Assembly: GCA_965276005.1 (NCBI GenBank)
Contig: OZ254962.1
Location: 2,901,791 to 2,965,790 of the forward strand
DNA length: 64,000 nucleotides
Reading direction: 5' to 3'
Source of the DNA: G965232465 sp965276005
GTDB taxonomy: Bacteria; Pseudomonadota; Alphaproteobacteria; JAQWUY01
A model generated the notes under the pieces. That model saw nothing but the letters and a program-made list of their open reading frames with translations, was not told the origin of the DNA and did not search any database. The translations under genes and the position numbers were made by a program. Below are positions 31,301-37,764 of the stretch, one piece after another. How positions within the stretch are numbered: position 1 is the first letter of the stretch; each line of letters begins with the position of its first letter.

Positions 31301-32578
31301 CGAACGAATCGCACCAACCAAGCATCGTATCCCGTATTTCGCCCTGTTACCACCGATGTTAAGGGCGAACGCCGCTTTATTAGCACCATTGCCAAGCGAT
31401 TAGATGGTCTGGGGGCTATCACACGGGGACAACGGGATACAGGCGGACAAGGCATGTTTAGTGCTGATGACAACCTAGAAACCGATTATGCCCGCAATGC
31501 GATGCATTTCTTATTGCGGGATATTTATCATGGCAAAGCCCCTATCTCGATGACTGAATTTGCTGATATGACCGCATTGAAACTAACCGATGGTGAGGGT
31601 ATGCTGAAAACCGATTTACCACCCATTACACAGGTGTTAAACCGCATATTAGCGTTGCGGATTGACGACCAAAACAAATTGTTTGAAATCTTTAACACAT
31701 ACCTTGACGGGGTGATCGAAAATGCCAAAATCAACGGTACATATGAGCAGGGCGTAAAACATATGCAAGCGTTATCGTTTAAGGTGGTAAACAGCGAAGG
31801 TGTTTACGAACACGCTAAAGACCAACAAACTGTGTGTATGACTATTGCCCGTAAAGATGCGACACAATTTAACGATTGGCAAAAGCTATCGTTTCATTTA
31901 CACGCCAAATGGGTTATGAATAGCCAAAGCGGTAATGTGGCTGTGTTGCTACCTGCCAATCATATCACAACAGAGGCAGGGGAAGTACGGCAACGGGTTA
32001 GTTTACATCGGGTGGCAAGTATGGAAAGCATGGATGTAGATGACTACTTAAAATCCAATTGGCAACAGATCGACAAAGACCAGTTTATCCCATTGTGGCA
32101 ACAGCAAACTGCTGATACGCCGAAATACCAACAATCGCAATTTAAAATGATTGCCGGGGTGATGTTGCCCGTATGGCATGCGTTGCCCGATCAACAAATG
32201 GAAATCAAACGGCTGATAACCGATGACGGACAAACTGTGCTTGGTCGCATGATTAACGATGAAGGCTTAAACACATTTTACCGCAAAATGAACATCGATA
32301 AATCGGTAAAATTTAACCTTGCAAATGCCATTCAATCGGTACAAACAGACGGCAAAGCCACTGTTACGACCGGGCTAACGGTAAAGTCTGTACGGGTCAA
32401 TTATAGCGATCGCTACGAAGTGATGCATAGCTGTTTGCCACCCCATCAAGTGCAAATATTATGCAACGATGGGGCGTTTTTTACCGAAATTATCAATTAT
32501 CAAAAACGGCTGTTTATTGCCTGTGATAACATCGCTCACGGTATGGACAAACTAGCACGCATGGCAGGCGTTGTATAA
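28316..32578 (+). CDS. DarB-like fusion of an N6-adenine methyltransferase and a strawberry-notch helicase
   Basis: 1420 residues. The methyltransferase domain shows QFSTP (111-115), IEPSAGTGML (135-144, motif I) and VMNPPF (196-201, catalytic motif IV). The helicase part has GDGTGCGKGRQ (486-496, Walker A) and VVFDESHAL (592-600, Walker B). Near residue 990 lies QGLGRTNRTNQASYP, the strawberry-notch C-terminal signature with arginine fingers. The same architecture occurs in phage P1 DarB, which protects incoming DNA from type I restriction, and in large plasmid/ICE proteins. An antirestriction or DNA-modifying role for this element is the likeliest reading. It stands behind its own leader element and ends at its own terminator. 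All motifs look intact. Confidence 0.88.
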   Translation: MNTETNTAQQVHTKITATIDDICVHLSQGHSLTAHINRIMTAHFGSDANGNWDRRMAYDMCETAISRFIHQYGRAILSQKDPATILGMLQKVQHLMPTETVRSENQVKLQQFSTPITVGYLVYLASGLQTGDTVIEPSAGTGMLACFARAMGNSVVVNEIDDFRFSCLKTVYDNVLQLDAKYLADLLPEQRADVIVMNPPFAGDNDGKSTHTMNLHITNAVNMLKPNGRLVLITGDNFSNSNNRYTTVFNTLDSRGSVVFTGGLPHYAFAKTGTSFDTRMTVFDKGVFGVEKNVYHNPEGTYADMAVYIQTGIPARTVPTTLLSTPPQVGDLFSQAVHAPVAKPVQKANKAFVQKMPTMGKNDVVEVAYSNSSLPKFLDETVGMYQNYEPQVLQITDAKAHPSELVQSMAMASIAPPACAYKPKTYAHVISEGILSAAQLETVIYAGEQHSKYINGLRKVDDTNIVFLTDAHDQDGVKYRKGYFLGDGTGCGKGRQVAGIILDNFLNGRTKALWVSKSDKLYEDAIRDWTAVGGHKTQVFHLNKIKANASIPHDSGILFTTYATLRGGETETRRSRLAQIIEWVGKDFDGVVVFDESHALANALSSQSDRGVKKASAQGTAGLKLQNQLPEARFVYVSATGATSVANLAYADRLGLWASEDFPFANPSDFAHKMSKGGVAAMEVISRDLKALGLYTARSLSYAGVEVDVLKHDLTEQQISIYDTYADAYKQIHNHLEQALCETKIIVGNATANKNAKAAAKSAFESNKQRFFNQILTAMKCPSLFKAIDADLENDKSVVIQIVTTGGAILDRRLQQIPKSEWNDLQIDLTPREYMVDYLQNAFPTRAMKTIVDEHGNTTSEPMCDAQGNPVFCQEAVALRDSMLHMVYSLPPLEGALDQIIKRYGHETVAEVTGRGKRVVINKAGNLCVQNRPTSANINETNAFMDGDKRILIFSDAGGTGRSYHADVNCKNQQQRIHYLLEPGWRADNAVQGLGRTNRTNQASYPVFRPVTTDVKGERRFISTIAKRLDGLGAITRGQRDTGGQGMFSADDNLETDYARNAMHFLLRDIYHGKAPISMTEFADMTALKLTDGEGMLKTDLPPITQVLNRILALRIDDQNKLFEIFNTYLDGVIENAKINGTYEQGVKHMQALSFKVVNSEGVYEHAKDQQTVCMTIARKDATQFNDWQKLSFHLHAKWVMNSQSGNVAVLLPANHITTEAGEVRQRVSLHRVASMESMDVDDYLKSNWQQIDKDQFIPLWQQQTADTPKYQQSQFKMIAGVMLPVWHALPDQQMEIKRLITDDGQTVLGRMINDEGLNTFYRKMNIDKSVKFNLANAIQSVQTDGKATVTTGLTVKSVRVNYSDRYEVMHSCLPPHQVQILCNDGAFFTEIINYQKRLFIACDNIAHGMDKLARMAGVV

Positions 32579-32610
32579 AACAAATTCTGCTTATATTGTT
32601 ACACTGTACT

Positions 32611-32636
32611 TGGGGGCTATATGCCCCCATTTTTTG
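32611..32636 (+). terminator. Rho-independent terminator after the DarB-like gene
   Basis: GGGGGC (32612-32617), loop TATAT, GCCCCC (32623-32628), then ATTTTTTG. Confidence 0.8.
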
Positions 32637-32697
32637 TTAGGTTACAAAAAAAACAAAATGTGCATATCTGCCATAATTTCAATTTTACAGTCAAAAA

Positions 32698-32746
32698 AGA
32701 TACATTTTTTACATAATAGTGCACCCATAAGGGGTGCAAAGAAAGT
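32698..32746 (+). promoter_or_regulatory. Leader element 4
   Basis: AGATAC (32698), stem TGCACCC/GGGTGCA with loop ATAAG (32720-32738), AAAGAAAGT (32738-32746). The middle pair is A-T where other copies have C-G, a compensatory change. It lies 42 nt before the ATG at 32789. Confidence 0.8.
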
Positions 32747-32788
32747 GTATTACTTCATATTTTACAACAGATTAAGGAGAACAGTACC

Positions 32789-33133
32789 ATGCAAAATGTA
32801 CACAATACCCCCACAAAGACAGTAATGGCAGTTAGCATAATAGCGTACGGTATTCGCAAGCGATGCCGTAAGACATCACAAGAGTACCTTTTAAAATGTG
32901 ATATGGATTTTCCACAGGAAAATACGCAAGCATTTTATCAGCAAAATAAAGCGTTTTTGTCAGACAAAGCCGACACGCTCAGTGCTGAAAAAATGAAACG
33001 AGTGGATAAAATATATGTTCAAATGGTGCCGACTGTTATCGATAGCAGTCGTGGGTATCAAACCAGAACATGCGACATGATAAGTGATGCAAACTTACGG
33101 GTCGAAATTTCTGACAAACAAAATACCATATAA
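32789..33133 (+). CDS. Hypothetical protein
   Basis: 114 residues, beginning MQNVHNTPTKTVMAVSIIAY and ending with SDANLRVEISDKQNTI; mostly helical and basic in the middle (IRKRCRKTSQEYLLK). AAGGAGA sits upstream of the ATG. It is 15 bp before the next gene, so the two form an operon behind leader element 4. No family recognised. Confidence 0.65.
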   Translation: MQNVHNTPTKTVMAVSIIAYGIRKRCRKTSQEYLLKCDMDFPQENTQAFYQQNKAFLSDKADTLSAEKMKRVDKIYVQMVPTVIDSSRGYQTRTCDMISDANLRVEISDKQNTI

Positions 33134-33148
33134 GACGAGGAGCAAATT

Positions 33149-33388
33149 ATGAATAAAACATTTCATGTTATAACCCGTAAAAGGTTCGGAGAAAAAGTTA
33201 CCAAAACAGTCCGTGTTTCTATCAGGCACGCAGGCAGTGTTTCCATATCGGTAGACGGGGAACGCAAACATTTTAAAGGCGAATCTGCACGCACAAACGC
33301 CCGCCGGTGGATGAACGATAAAGTGCAAGGATCGGCGTGTACAGTAAACGCTGATGAATTATACCGGGCAGGATATTTTGACTGGTAA
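33149..33388 (+). CDS. Hypothetical small basic protein
   Basis: 79 residues: MNKTFHVITRKRFGEKVTKT, then a beta-rich stretch RVSIRHAGSVSISVDGERKH and a helix ESARTNARRWMNDKV. The charge pattern suggests nucleic-acid binding. GACGAGGAG precedes the ATG. Its stop overlaps the first base of leader element 5. No family recognised. Confidence 0.65.
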   Translation: MNKTFHVITRKRFGEKVTKTVRVSIRHAGSVSISVDGERKHFKGESARTNARRWMNDKVQGSACTVNADELYRAGYFDW

Positions 33389-33433
33389 GATAATTTTTTT
33401 ATACATTGTCCCCATAAGGGGGCAAAGTAAAGT
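33388..33433 (+). promoter_or_regulatory. Leader element 5 (variant)
   Basis: AGATAA (33388), stem TGTCCCC/GGGGGCA with one U-G pair and loop ATAA (33407-33424), AAAGTAAAGT (33424-33433). Box spacing is 36 nt, the only clear departure from 40-41. It lies 28 nt before the ATG at 33462. Confidence 0.7.
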
Positions 33434-33461
33434 GCAATCTATTATAATGAGGAGAATACCG

Positions 33462-33584
33462 ATGGTAGAAGTAACATATACCGATATGAGCAAGCGAAAG
33501 TTTGCCACACTTGCAGACGCAGAAAAATGGGCTGAGGCAAATGACAAAACACCGATGCTAACCAATCTCAATGCAAAACCGTAA
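33462..33584 (+). CDS. Hypothetical 40-residue protein
   Basis: Starts at the ATG at 33462 behind GAGGAGA: MVEVTYTDMSKRKFATLADA, then EKWAEANDKTPMLTNLNAKP. The pattern of a short hairpin followed by a helix resembles tiny plasmid-encoded proteins. It has its own leader element and its own terminator, which supports it being a real gene despite its size. Function unknown. Confidence 0.6.
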   Translation: MVEVTYTDMSKRKFATLADAEKWAEANDKTPMLTNLNAKP

Positions 33585-33589
33585 TCAGT

Positions 33590-33613
33590 GGGGGGCAATC
33601 GCCCCCCTTATTT
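33590..33613 (+). terminator. Rho-independent terminator after the 40-residue gene
   Basis: GGGGGGC (33590-33596), loop AATC, GCCCCCC (33601-33607), then TTATTTT. The stem is strong but the T-tract is imperfect. Confidence 0.65.
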
Positions 33614-33638
33614 TAACATTTCTTATAAAGGAAAAAAC

Positions 33639-33935
33639 ATGAAAATTCAAAACATTCAACAATACGGTACTACCGCTACCACACGCAAAAATGCCAAATC
33701 AGCTTTAAAATATTTCATCGATAACAACATTGACGCATGCCAAGCGATTTTTGTCAATCGTATGGATTTTAAATTTGAAAAAATAGCAGACGGTATATTC
33801 AGAGTTTTCAAATGGGAAACTGGTAATTGGGGTGCGAGCAGAAACCAAACCTTTAGAGGTAAAACTGGCAGATGGTCTCACGAATTTGATATACACACGC
33901 ACTACGAACACACAAAATCTCTGTTAGATGTTTAA
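33639..33935 (+). CDS. Hypothetical protein
   Basis: 98 residues from the ATG at 33639 behind AAAGGA: MKIQNIQQYGTTATTRKNAK, a helix SALKYFIDNNIDACQAIFVN and a beta-rich part with FRVFKWETGNWGAS. It ends at 33935, 39 bp before the glutaredoxin gene. It has no leader element of its own and the terminator at 33590 lies upstream, so its promoter is unclear. No family recognised. Confidence 0.6.
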   Translation: MKIQNIQQYGTTATTRKNAKSALKYFIDNNIDACQAIFVNRMDFKFEKIADGIFRVFKWETGNWGASRNQTFRGKTGRWSHEFDIHTHYEHTKSLLDV

Positions 33936-33974
33936 AGTATGTAAAGGCAAATACATTAAAGAAGGAAAAAGCAC

Positions 33975-34244
33975 ATGACAATCACCATATACTGTAAAGA
34001 CAATTGCCCTAATTGTGATGTTGCTAAACAATTGGTTACAGCACAAGGGCATAGTCCAAGAATCGTGAAGTTGGGAGACGATATAACAAGAGAGGCATTT
34101 TTTGCCCGCTTTCACAATGCAAAAACCGTCCCGCAAATTGAAATTAACGGTCAGCATATTGGTGGACTAACCGCATTGCAAGCATATATGTCTGACCACA
34201 TAACGACACAGGGAATGTATATTCCCCCTTGCTATGCTCCATAA
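33975..34244 (+). CDS. Glutaredoxin-like protein
   Basis: 89 residues. MTITIYCKDNCPNCDVAKQL carries the C-P-N-C redox motif. KTVPQIEINGQHIGGLTAL gives the cis-Pro (TVP) loop and the GG-x-x-(D/A)L glutathione-binding end. Glutaredoxins reduce disulphides using glutathione, and phage/plasmid-borne ones often serve ribonucleotide reductase. AGAAGGA precedes the ATG. Its stop overlaps leader element 6. A glutaredoxin on a mobile module with SSB would fit support of DNA synthesis, but that link is inference. Confidence 0.88.
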   Translation: MTITIYCKDNCPNCDVAKQLVTAQGHSPRIVKLGDDITREAFFARFHNAKTVPQIEINGQHIGGLTALQAYMSDHITTQGMYIPPCYAP

Positions 34245-34293
34245 GATAAGCATTTTGACATGTATCGACCCCATGCGGGGGTCAAAGAAGAGT
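34244..34293 (+). promoter_or_regulatory. Leader element 6
   Basis: AGATAA (34244), stem GACCCC/GGGGTC with loop ATGCG (34267-34283), box B AAAGAAGAGT (34284-34293). It lies 29 nt before the ATG at 34323. Confidence 0.75.
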
Positions 34294-34322
34294 ATCGTAA
34301 ATTTAATATTAGGAGTATAAAA

Positions 34323-34541
34323 ATGACTGATACACCAACAATTAACATGGTTTTTTCAAAAACCAACGGATCATCATTCTTGGTACATGGATTTACCGAG
34401 AGAGATATTAGGGCATTTGCCCAACAACAGCATTTGCCACAAGACGATGTGTACGAAGTGCGAGACGATGAAATCCAGTACTATTGCTTCGCCGGGCGAT
34501 ATATCTTGAACGAGAACGGGGAAAATGTTGACCCGTTTTAA
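34323..34541 (+). CDS. Hypothetical protein
   Basis: 72 residues from the ATG at 34323 (TAGGAG upstream): MTDTPTINMVFSKTNGSSFL, VHGFTERDIRAFAQQQHLPQ and an acidic C-terminal part. The alternation of strand, helix and strand suggests a compact domain. No family recognised. Confidence 0.6.
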   Translation: MTDTPTINMVFSKTNGSSFLVHGFTERDIRAFAQQQHLPQDDVYEVRDDEIQYYCFAGRYILNENGENVDPF

Positions 34542-34619
34542 CAACTCAATAAAGACGGTTATAAAATCGCCTTTTTTATATCTGCAATAAAGTTTAACAC
34601 AAATTTAGGGGGAGATATA

Positions 34620-35102
34620 ATGAAAATATTTCCAATGCCGGGCGGTGCTTATTTACCTTCTGTTGCCAACCAACAATATCACTGGTACATGGAACAGATG
34701 CTCGATGAACATCCAAAAATTACCCACAATATGGATTTAGACCACATTAAACTTTGCTGTTATCATATTGTCAACAGTAAAATATTTAACGACTGTATCG
34801 GGGATGAAGTTGGATATGAAAACTCGTATCGTCGCAAGTTACATATTGTTATCACGGATACATTCGTAGGTATATATGTGGGATTATCTTGTTATGACAC
34901 GGATACTATACAAGAAATATTATGTTACGATCACATTGCTATGAAATGGGATCCATCAGCAAATGATACCCATCTATATTTGATGCGGTTTGATACTGGC
35001 GAAGAAAACAACCATCACAATCCCAGCATCTTGATAAAACCAATTACAGACTTAACACATATGCTGTTTGGCATTCCTAGTACGCAACTATCACTCATAT
35101 GA
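34620..35102 (+). CDS. Hypothetical protein
   Basis: 160 residues, start ATG at 34620 behind GGGGGAG. Begins MKIFPMPGGAYLPSVANQQY; the middle has RKLHIVITDTFVGIYVGLSC, with Asp/His-rich surroundings. Soluble, mixed alpha/beta in appearance. I recognise no family. Its stop is 2 nt from the start of leader element 7. Confidence 0.65.
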   Translation: MKIFPMPGGAYLPSVANQQYHWYMEQMLDEHPKITHNMDLDHIKLCCYHIVNSKIFNDCIGDEVGYENSYRRKLHIVITDTFVGIYVGLSCYDTDTIQEILCYDHIAMKWDPSANDTHLYLMRFDTGEENNHHNPSILIKPITDLTHMLFGIPSTQLSLI

Positions 35103-35103
35103 G

Positions 35104-35153
35104 AGATAAAATTTTTTTCAAGGGGACGACCCAAACAAGGGATCAAAGAAAGT
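35104..35153 (+). promoter_or_regulatory. Leader element 7 (weak stem)
   Basis: AGATAA (35104), CCC/GGG plus GA/TC with one bulged A (35128-35144), AAAGAAAGT (35145-35153). It lies 31 nt before the ATG at 35185. Confidence 0.65.
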
Positions 35154-35184
35154 ATTCTATTTACCTAATTTAAGGAGAACACAG

Positions 35185-35736
35185 ATGCGTAAAACATTGC
35201 AACAATTTAAAGACTTTGTCAAAAATCAAGGGTGGGCAGCAGAAATACAATATGATTTCTTAACCCATTTTAAGTATCGTCCCAATCATCAACAGCTTAT
35301 GCGTCGTATGATACACAGCGGCTTATCTATAAACGAAGCATTATTGGATGACGCTCTAAACGCATACCAACAACAATGGAATTGGATTATGCAATCCACT
35401 TGGGCAGGTATGAAACATCGCTTATTAACAGATCATGCTGATACCGTCATTTATGATTATACAGGTGGGTATACAGCTGATGATTTCCATACACAAGCAC
35501 AACATCCGCAAATATCAGTAAAAAATCTGTTGGCTGATTTAGAAACAGTGTTTACCGAATATTTGGAAAGCACCGATGCCCAAGACCGACAAAGCGTAAT
35601 GGACGAATTAGACCATGTCAAACAGCAATATGGTGAACCTGAAACAAATTATTGGAACCAGCCCCTGATTTTTTATATTGAATATATCAATTACCGATAT
35701 GAACGACAGTATCAATTAACCATTTGCAAAGACTAA
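35185..35736 (+). CDS. Hypothetical protein
   Basis: 183 residues. Mostly helical: MRKTLQQFKDFVKNQGWAAE, INEALLDDALNAYQQQWNWI, NLLADLETVFTEYLESTDAQ. It is acidic and rich in Gln and Trp. TAAGGAGA precedes the ATG. It ends in its own terminator at 35742, so it forms a single-gene unit with leader element 7. No family recognised. Confidence 0.65.
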   Translation: MRKTLQQFKDFVKNQGWAAEIQYDFLTHFKYRPNHQQLMRRMIHSGLSINEALLDDALNAYQQQWNWIMQSTWAGMKHRLLTDHADTVIYDYTGGYTADDFHTQAQHPQISVKNLLADLETVFTEYLESTDAQDRQSVMDELDHVKQQYGEPETNYWNQPLIFYIEYINYRYERQYQLTICKD

Positions 35737-35741
35737 AACAC

Positions 35742-35771
35742 AGGGCGGACATAAACATTCCGCCCTTTTTC
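35742..35771 (+). terminator. Rho-independent terminator
   Basis: AGGGCGGA (35742-35749) pairs perfectly with TCCGCCCT (35759-35766), followed by TTTTCTT. Confidence 0.85.
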
Positions 35772-35794
35772 TTAACAGCAAGGGAACAAACATC

Positions 35795-36022
35795 ATGGAA
35801 AAATCTATTCGCAGTACAGACATTTTAAAGCAATATCCGAATATGCCGGTAGATACAGTAACCCATATCATGAACTTCATGACCAGCGGTCACGGCGTCT
35901 TTATTGGTAACATCAAAGTATCTGTTGTCTTGTCAGTGGGGAAATGGCTAGACAAGAAACATGTTCATATCCATCAACAACAGCAAATGTTGGCAGAATG
36001 GCAGAGTACGAAAGAGAGGTAG
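35795..36022 (+). CDS. Hypothetical small protein
   Basis: 75 residues: MEKSIRSTDILKQYPNMPVD, TVTHIMNFMTSGHGVFIGNI and a C-terminal helix with QQQQMLAEWQS. AGCAAGGGA lies 8-10 nt upstream of the ATG. It follows a terminator closely and has no leader element. No family recognised. Confidence 0.55.
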   Translation: MEKSIRSTDILKQYPNMPVDTVTHIMNFMTSGHGVFIGNIKVSVVLSVGKWLDKKHVHIHQQQQMLAEWQSTKER

Positions 36023-36038
36023 CAGCAGGGGTGTCCCA

Positions 36039-36374
36039 TTACCCCCAAATTAAAGAGTCAAGCCTGCCGATAATTTCAACAACATAATCCTCAGCTAGTG
36101 TGGTGTGTTTCTTGGTGTTACGGTGTTGCCAATCTAGCGATTTTACTTGGTCGCACAGGACATGCCCCGACACCTTGTCATTTCCGTCATCTATACACAC
36201 TTTAAATCCTACAGATGATTTTATCCCTACACCTTGTGTAATGGGTACAAACCCATGTTTATTGTACTTCTACGGTGATATAACTACAGCAGGACGGCGT
36301 TTTCTTTGTTCCTTGCCTACTTGTGGGTCAAAATTGATATACACAATATCCCCTTTCGCAGGTATGCATGTCAT
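36039..36374 (-). pseudogene. mazF: MazF/PemK-type endoribonuclease toxin with a nonsense mutation
   Basis: The ATG at 36374 overlaps the mazE stop (TAATG). The frame reads IPAKGDIVYINFDPQVGKEQ then RKRRPAVVISP, hits TAG at 36272-36270 (codon 35), and continues KYNKHGFVPITQGVGIKSSV, GHVLCDQVKSLDWQHRNTKK to a stop at 36039. These are the standard MazF strands, including the SP-x-x-YN loop and the C-DQ-V-S-D motif. Apart from that one stop the 112-codon gene is intact in one frame. MazF cuts mRNA at short motifs. The stop should inactivate it unless it is read through or is a sequencing error. Confidence 0.85.
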
Positions 36375-36610
36375 TACAATACTTCCTGTCCCACAGCACT
36401 ATTATCCCATGCGTAAGGCTCCGGTTCATGTTCAGATAACAGTGTATCCAAATCATATTTTTTGCGTCTCGACTGCAATTTTGGTTTGAGTACCCACTCA
36501 CTGGTTTCCACAGTAAGTACATCACCATCTTCGGCATCAAGGCTTTGTAATAATGGTTTGGGTAGCCTAACACCTAGACTATTTCCCCATTTGCTGATGG
36601 CTAATTCCAT
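36374..36610 (-). CDS. mazE: MazE-like antitoxin (AbrB-type swapped-hairpin DNA-binding protein)
   Basis: 78 residues. MELAISKWGNSLGVRLPKPL is the diagnostic MazE/AbrB start. The C-terminal part is acidic (LDTLLSEHEPEPYAWDNSAV) as expected for the segment that wraps the toxin. AAAGAAATTAAGATATGG lies upstream with a weak Shine-Dalgarno. It overlaps mazF by one base, the normal operon arrangement, and would repress its own promoter as well as neutralise MazF. It appears intact although its toxin is broken. This pair interrupts the otherwise plus-strand module. Confidence 0.9.
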   Translation of the reverse strand: MELAISKWGNSLGVRLPKPLLQSLDAEDGDVLTVETSEWVLKPKLQSRRKKYDLDTLLSEHEPEPYAWDNSAVGQEVL

Positions 36611-36679
36611 ATCTTAATTTCTTTCATCAAAACACGGTATATACAATATATGTACTGCATTATCTGTATTGTCAAGCAA

Positions 36680-36729
36680 AGATAAGAATTTTTAAAAATA
36701 GTAATCGCATACGGCGATTAAAGTAAAGT
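36680..36729 (+). promoter_or_regulatory. Leader element 8
   Basis: AGATAA (36680), stem TAATCGC/GCGATTA with loop ATACG (36702-36720), AAAGTAAAGT (36720-36729). The stem sequence shares little with the G/C-run copies yet pairs over all 7 bp. It lies 36 nt before the ATG at 36766. Confidence 0.8.
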
Positions 36730-36765
36730 AACTATCGGAGCAAATGAGTCCAAAGGAGATTGAAA

Positions 36766-37056
36766 ATGACTATAACACCACTTGCATGGGTTGCAGGTTT
36801 CTCCGCTATAAAATCTGCATATGACAAACAAGCCAAAAAAGGAAAATATGTCGTATGTATCGGATTAGTAGCAGAAAAATGTTCAGCAACTAGATATTTC
36901 AATTGTCGTAAACAAGCCATCGAATATGCACAGCAATTGATTGCACAATCGACAAAATCATTTCCAACCTGTTTTCTGTGTGAAACAGGGATGAGTGGAA
37001 AAGCACAATGTTTAACACCGAACAATATAGGAGAAGTCAAATGCCAGTCCCAGTAA
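36766..37056 (+). CDS. Hypothetical protein
   Basis: 96 residues from the ATG at 36766 behind AAAGGAGA: MTITPLAWVAGFSAIKSAYD, then GKYVVCIGLVAEKCSATRYF and a C-terminal part with four Cys (PTCFLCETGMSGKAQC, EVKCQSQ). The Cys spacing hints at metal binding but is not a classic ribbon. It overlaps the next gene by 16 bp, so the two are translationally linked. No family recognised. Confidence 0.6.
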   Translation: MTITPLAWVAGFSAIKSAYDKQAKKGKYVVCIGLVAEKCSATRYFNCRKQAIEYAQQLIAQSTKSFPTCFLCETGMSGKAQCLTPNNIGEVKCQSQ

Positions 37057-37265
37057 CTCTGATCAACTTTTTTGTAGTTGTTAATATAACCTTATTGTTT
37101 GGTTGTAATGTAATCGGGGGATGGTACTTATATATGTATAAAATTCGCCAACAACCTGTTACAGATTTTGACAAAATTCAAATCAAAGAATTGGTGTGGG
37201 CGATTATCATGTTTTTGATTATGATAATCGTACTGTTAGTGTACAAAAAATATGTTTACGGTTAA
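37041..37265 (+). CDS. Hypothetical small membrane protein
   Basis: 74 residues from the ATG at 37041 behind AGGAGA. Two hydrophobic helices: VTLINFFVVVNITLLFGCNV and VWAIIMFLIMIIVLLVYKKY, separated by a charged loop (YKIRQQPVTDFDKIQIK). It probably sits in the inner membrane. Coupled to the preceding gene by overlap. A short two-helix protein on a mobile module could be an exclusion or toxin-like protein, but nothing in the sequence shows which. Confidence 0.65.
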   Translation: MPVPVTLINFFVVVNITLLFGCNVIGGWYLYMYKIRQQPVTDFDKIQIKELVWAIIMFLIMIIVLLVYKKYVYG

Positions 37266-37276
37266 ACCATTTTTAC

Positions 37277-37303
37277 GGGGGCAGCGGCCCCCATTTCTTT
37301 TTT
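37277..37303 (+). terminator. Rho-independent terminator
   Basis: GGGGGC (37277-37282), loop AGCG, GCCCCC (37287-37292), then ATTTCTTTTTT. It ends 18 nt before leader element 9. Confidence 0.8.
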
Positions 37304-37320
37304 GACATCTCACTATTACC

Positions 37321-37370
37321 AGATAAGTACTTCCTTTTAAAACACCCACACACAGGGGGTAAAGTAAAAT
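37321..37370 (+). promoter_or_regulatory. Leader element 9 (degenerate)
   Basis: AGATAA (37321), imperfect stem ACCCAC/GGGGGT with one A-G mismatch (37344-37360), box B AAAGTAAAAT (37361-37370). Box spacing is 40 nt. It lies 18 nt before the ATG at 37389. Confidence 0.6.
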
Positions 37371-37388
37371 TTTAAATCAGGAGAGTTT

Positions 37389-37760
37389 ATGATGAAAATT
37401 ATAGTTGCCGGCGGGCGGACATTTACAGATCAAAATATGGGATTTGCGTATTTAAGCAAACTACTTAAATCAGAAAATCTCTGTATTATAAGTGGCGATG
37501 CTAATGGTGCCGATACTATTGGTAAAAACTTCGCCAAAACACAGAATTTAGATTTAATTATAGTACCTGCTATGTGGCATGTGTACGGTAAAAGTGCTGG
37601 GTACCATCGTAACACTATTATGGCATCGATTGCCGATGGCTTAATTGCTTTTTGGAATAGTAAGTCCCATGGCACCAAGCATATGATTGATACTATGAAG
37701 TCGTTGGGTAAACGGGTGATAATCGTAAACTATATCACTGGTGAAATTCTGAAAGGTTAA
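37389..37760 (+). CDS. SLOG-superfamily protein (DUF2493)
   Basis: 123 residues (start 37389 or 37392). MMKIIVAGGRTFTD, LCIISGDANGADTIGKNFAK, PAMWHVYGKSAGYHRNTIMA and LIAFWNSKSHGTKHMIDTMK are the four hallmark blocks of DUF2493 (YspA-like). These proteins have a Rossmann-type fold related to DprA and TIR-associated SLOG nucleotide sensors. They are thought to bind nucleotide-derived ligands, perhaps NAD or ADP-ribose compounds. The macrodomain gene starts 4 bp after its stop, so the two are a unit behind leader element 9. A paired role in ADP-ribose signalling or its removal is an inference from this pairing. Confidence 0.85.
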   Translation: MMKIIVAGGRTFTDQNMGFAYLSKLLKSENLCIISGDANGADTIGKNFAKTQNLDLIIVPAMWHVYGKSAGYHRNTIMASIADGLIAFWNSKSHGTKHMIDTMKSLGKRVIIVNYITGEILKG

Positions 37761-37764
37761 AAAT

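Noticed and set aside
34541..34619. Possible terminator between the genes at 34323 and 34620 (CGGTT..AATCG followed by T-run)
   Set aside because: The stem is only about 5 bp with a wobble, too weak to call.
37302..37325. TTGACA near leader element 9 as a classical promoter with AGATAA as -10
   Set aside because: The spacing is only 13-14 bp, and the other ten elements lack a -35-like hexamer at any fixed distance.
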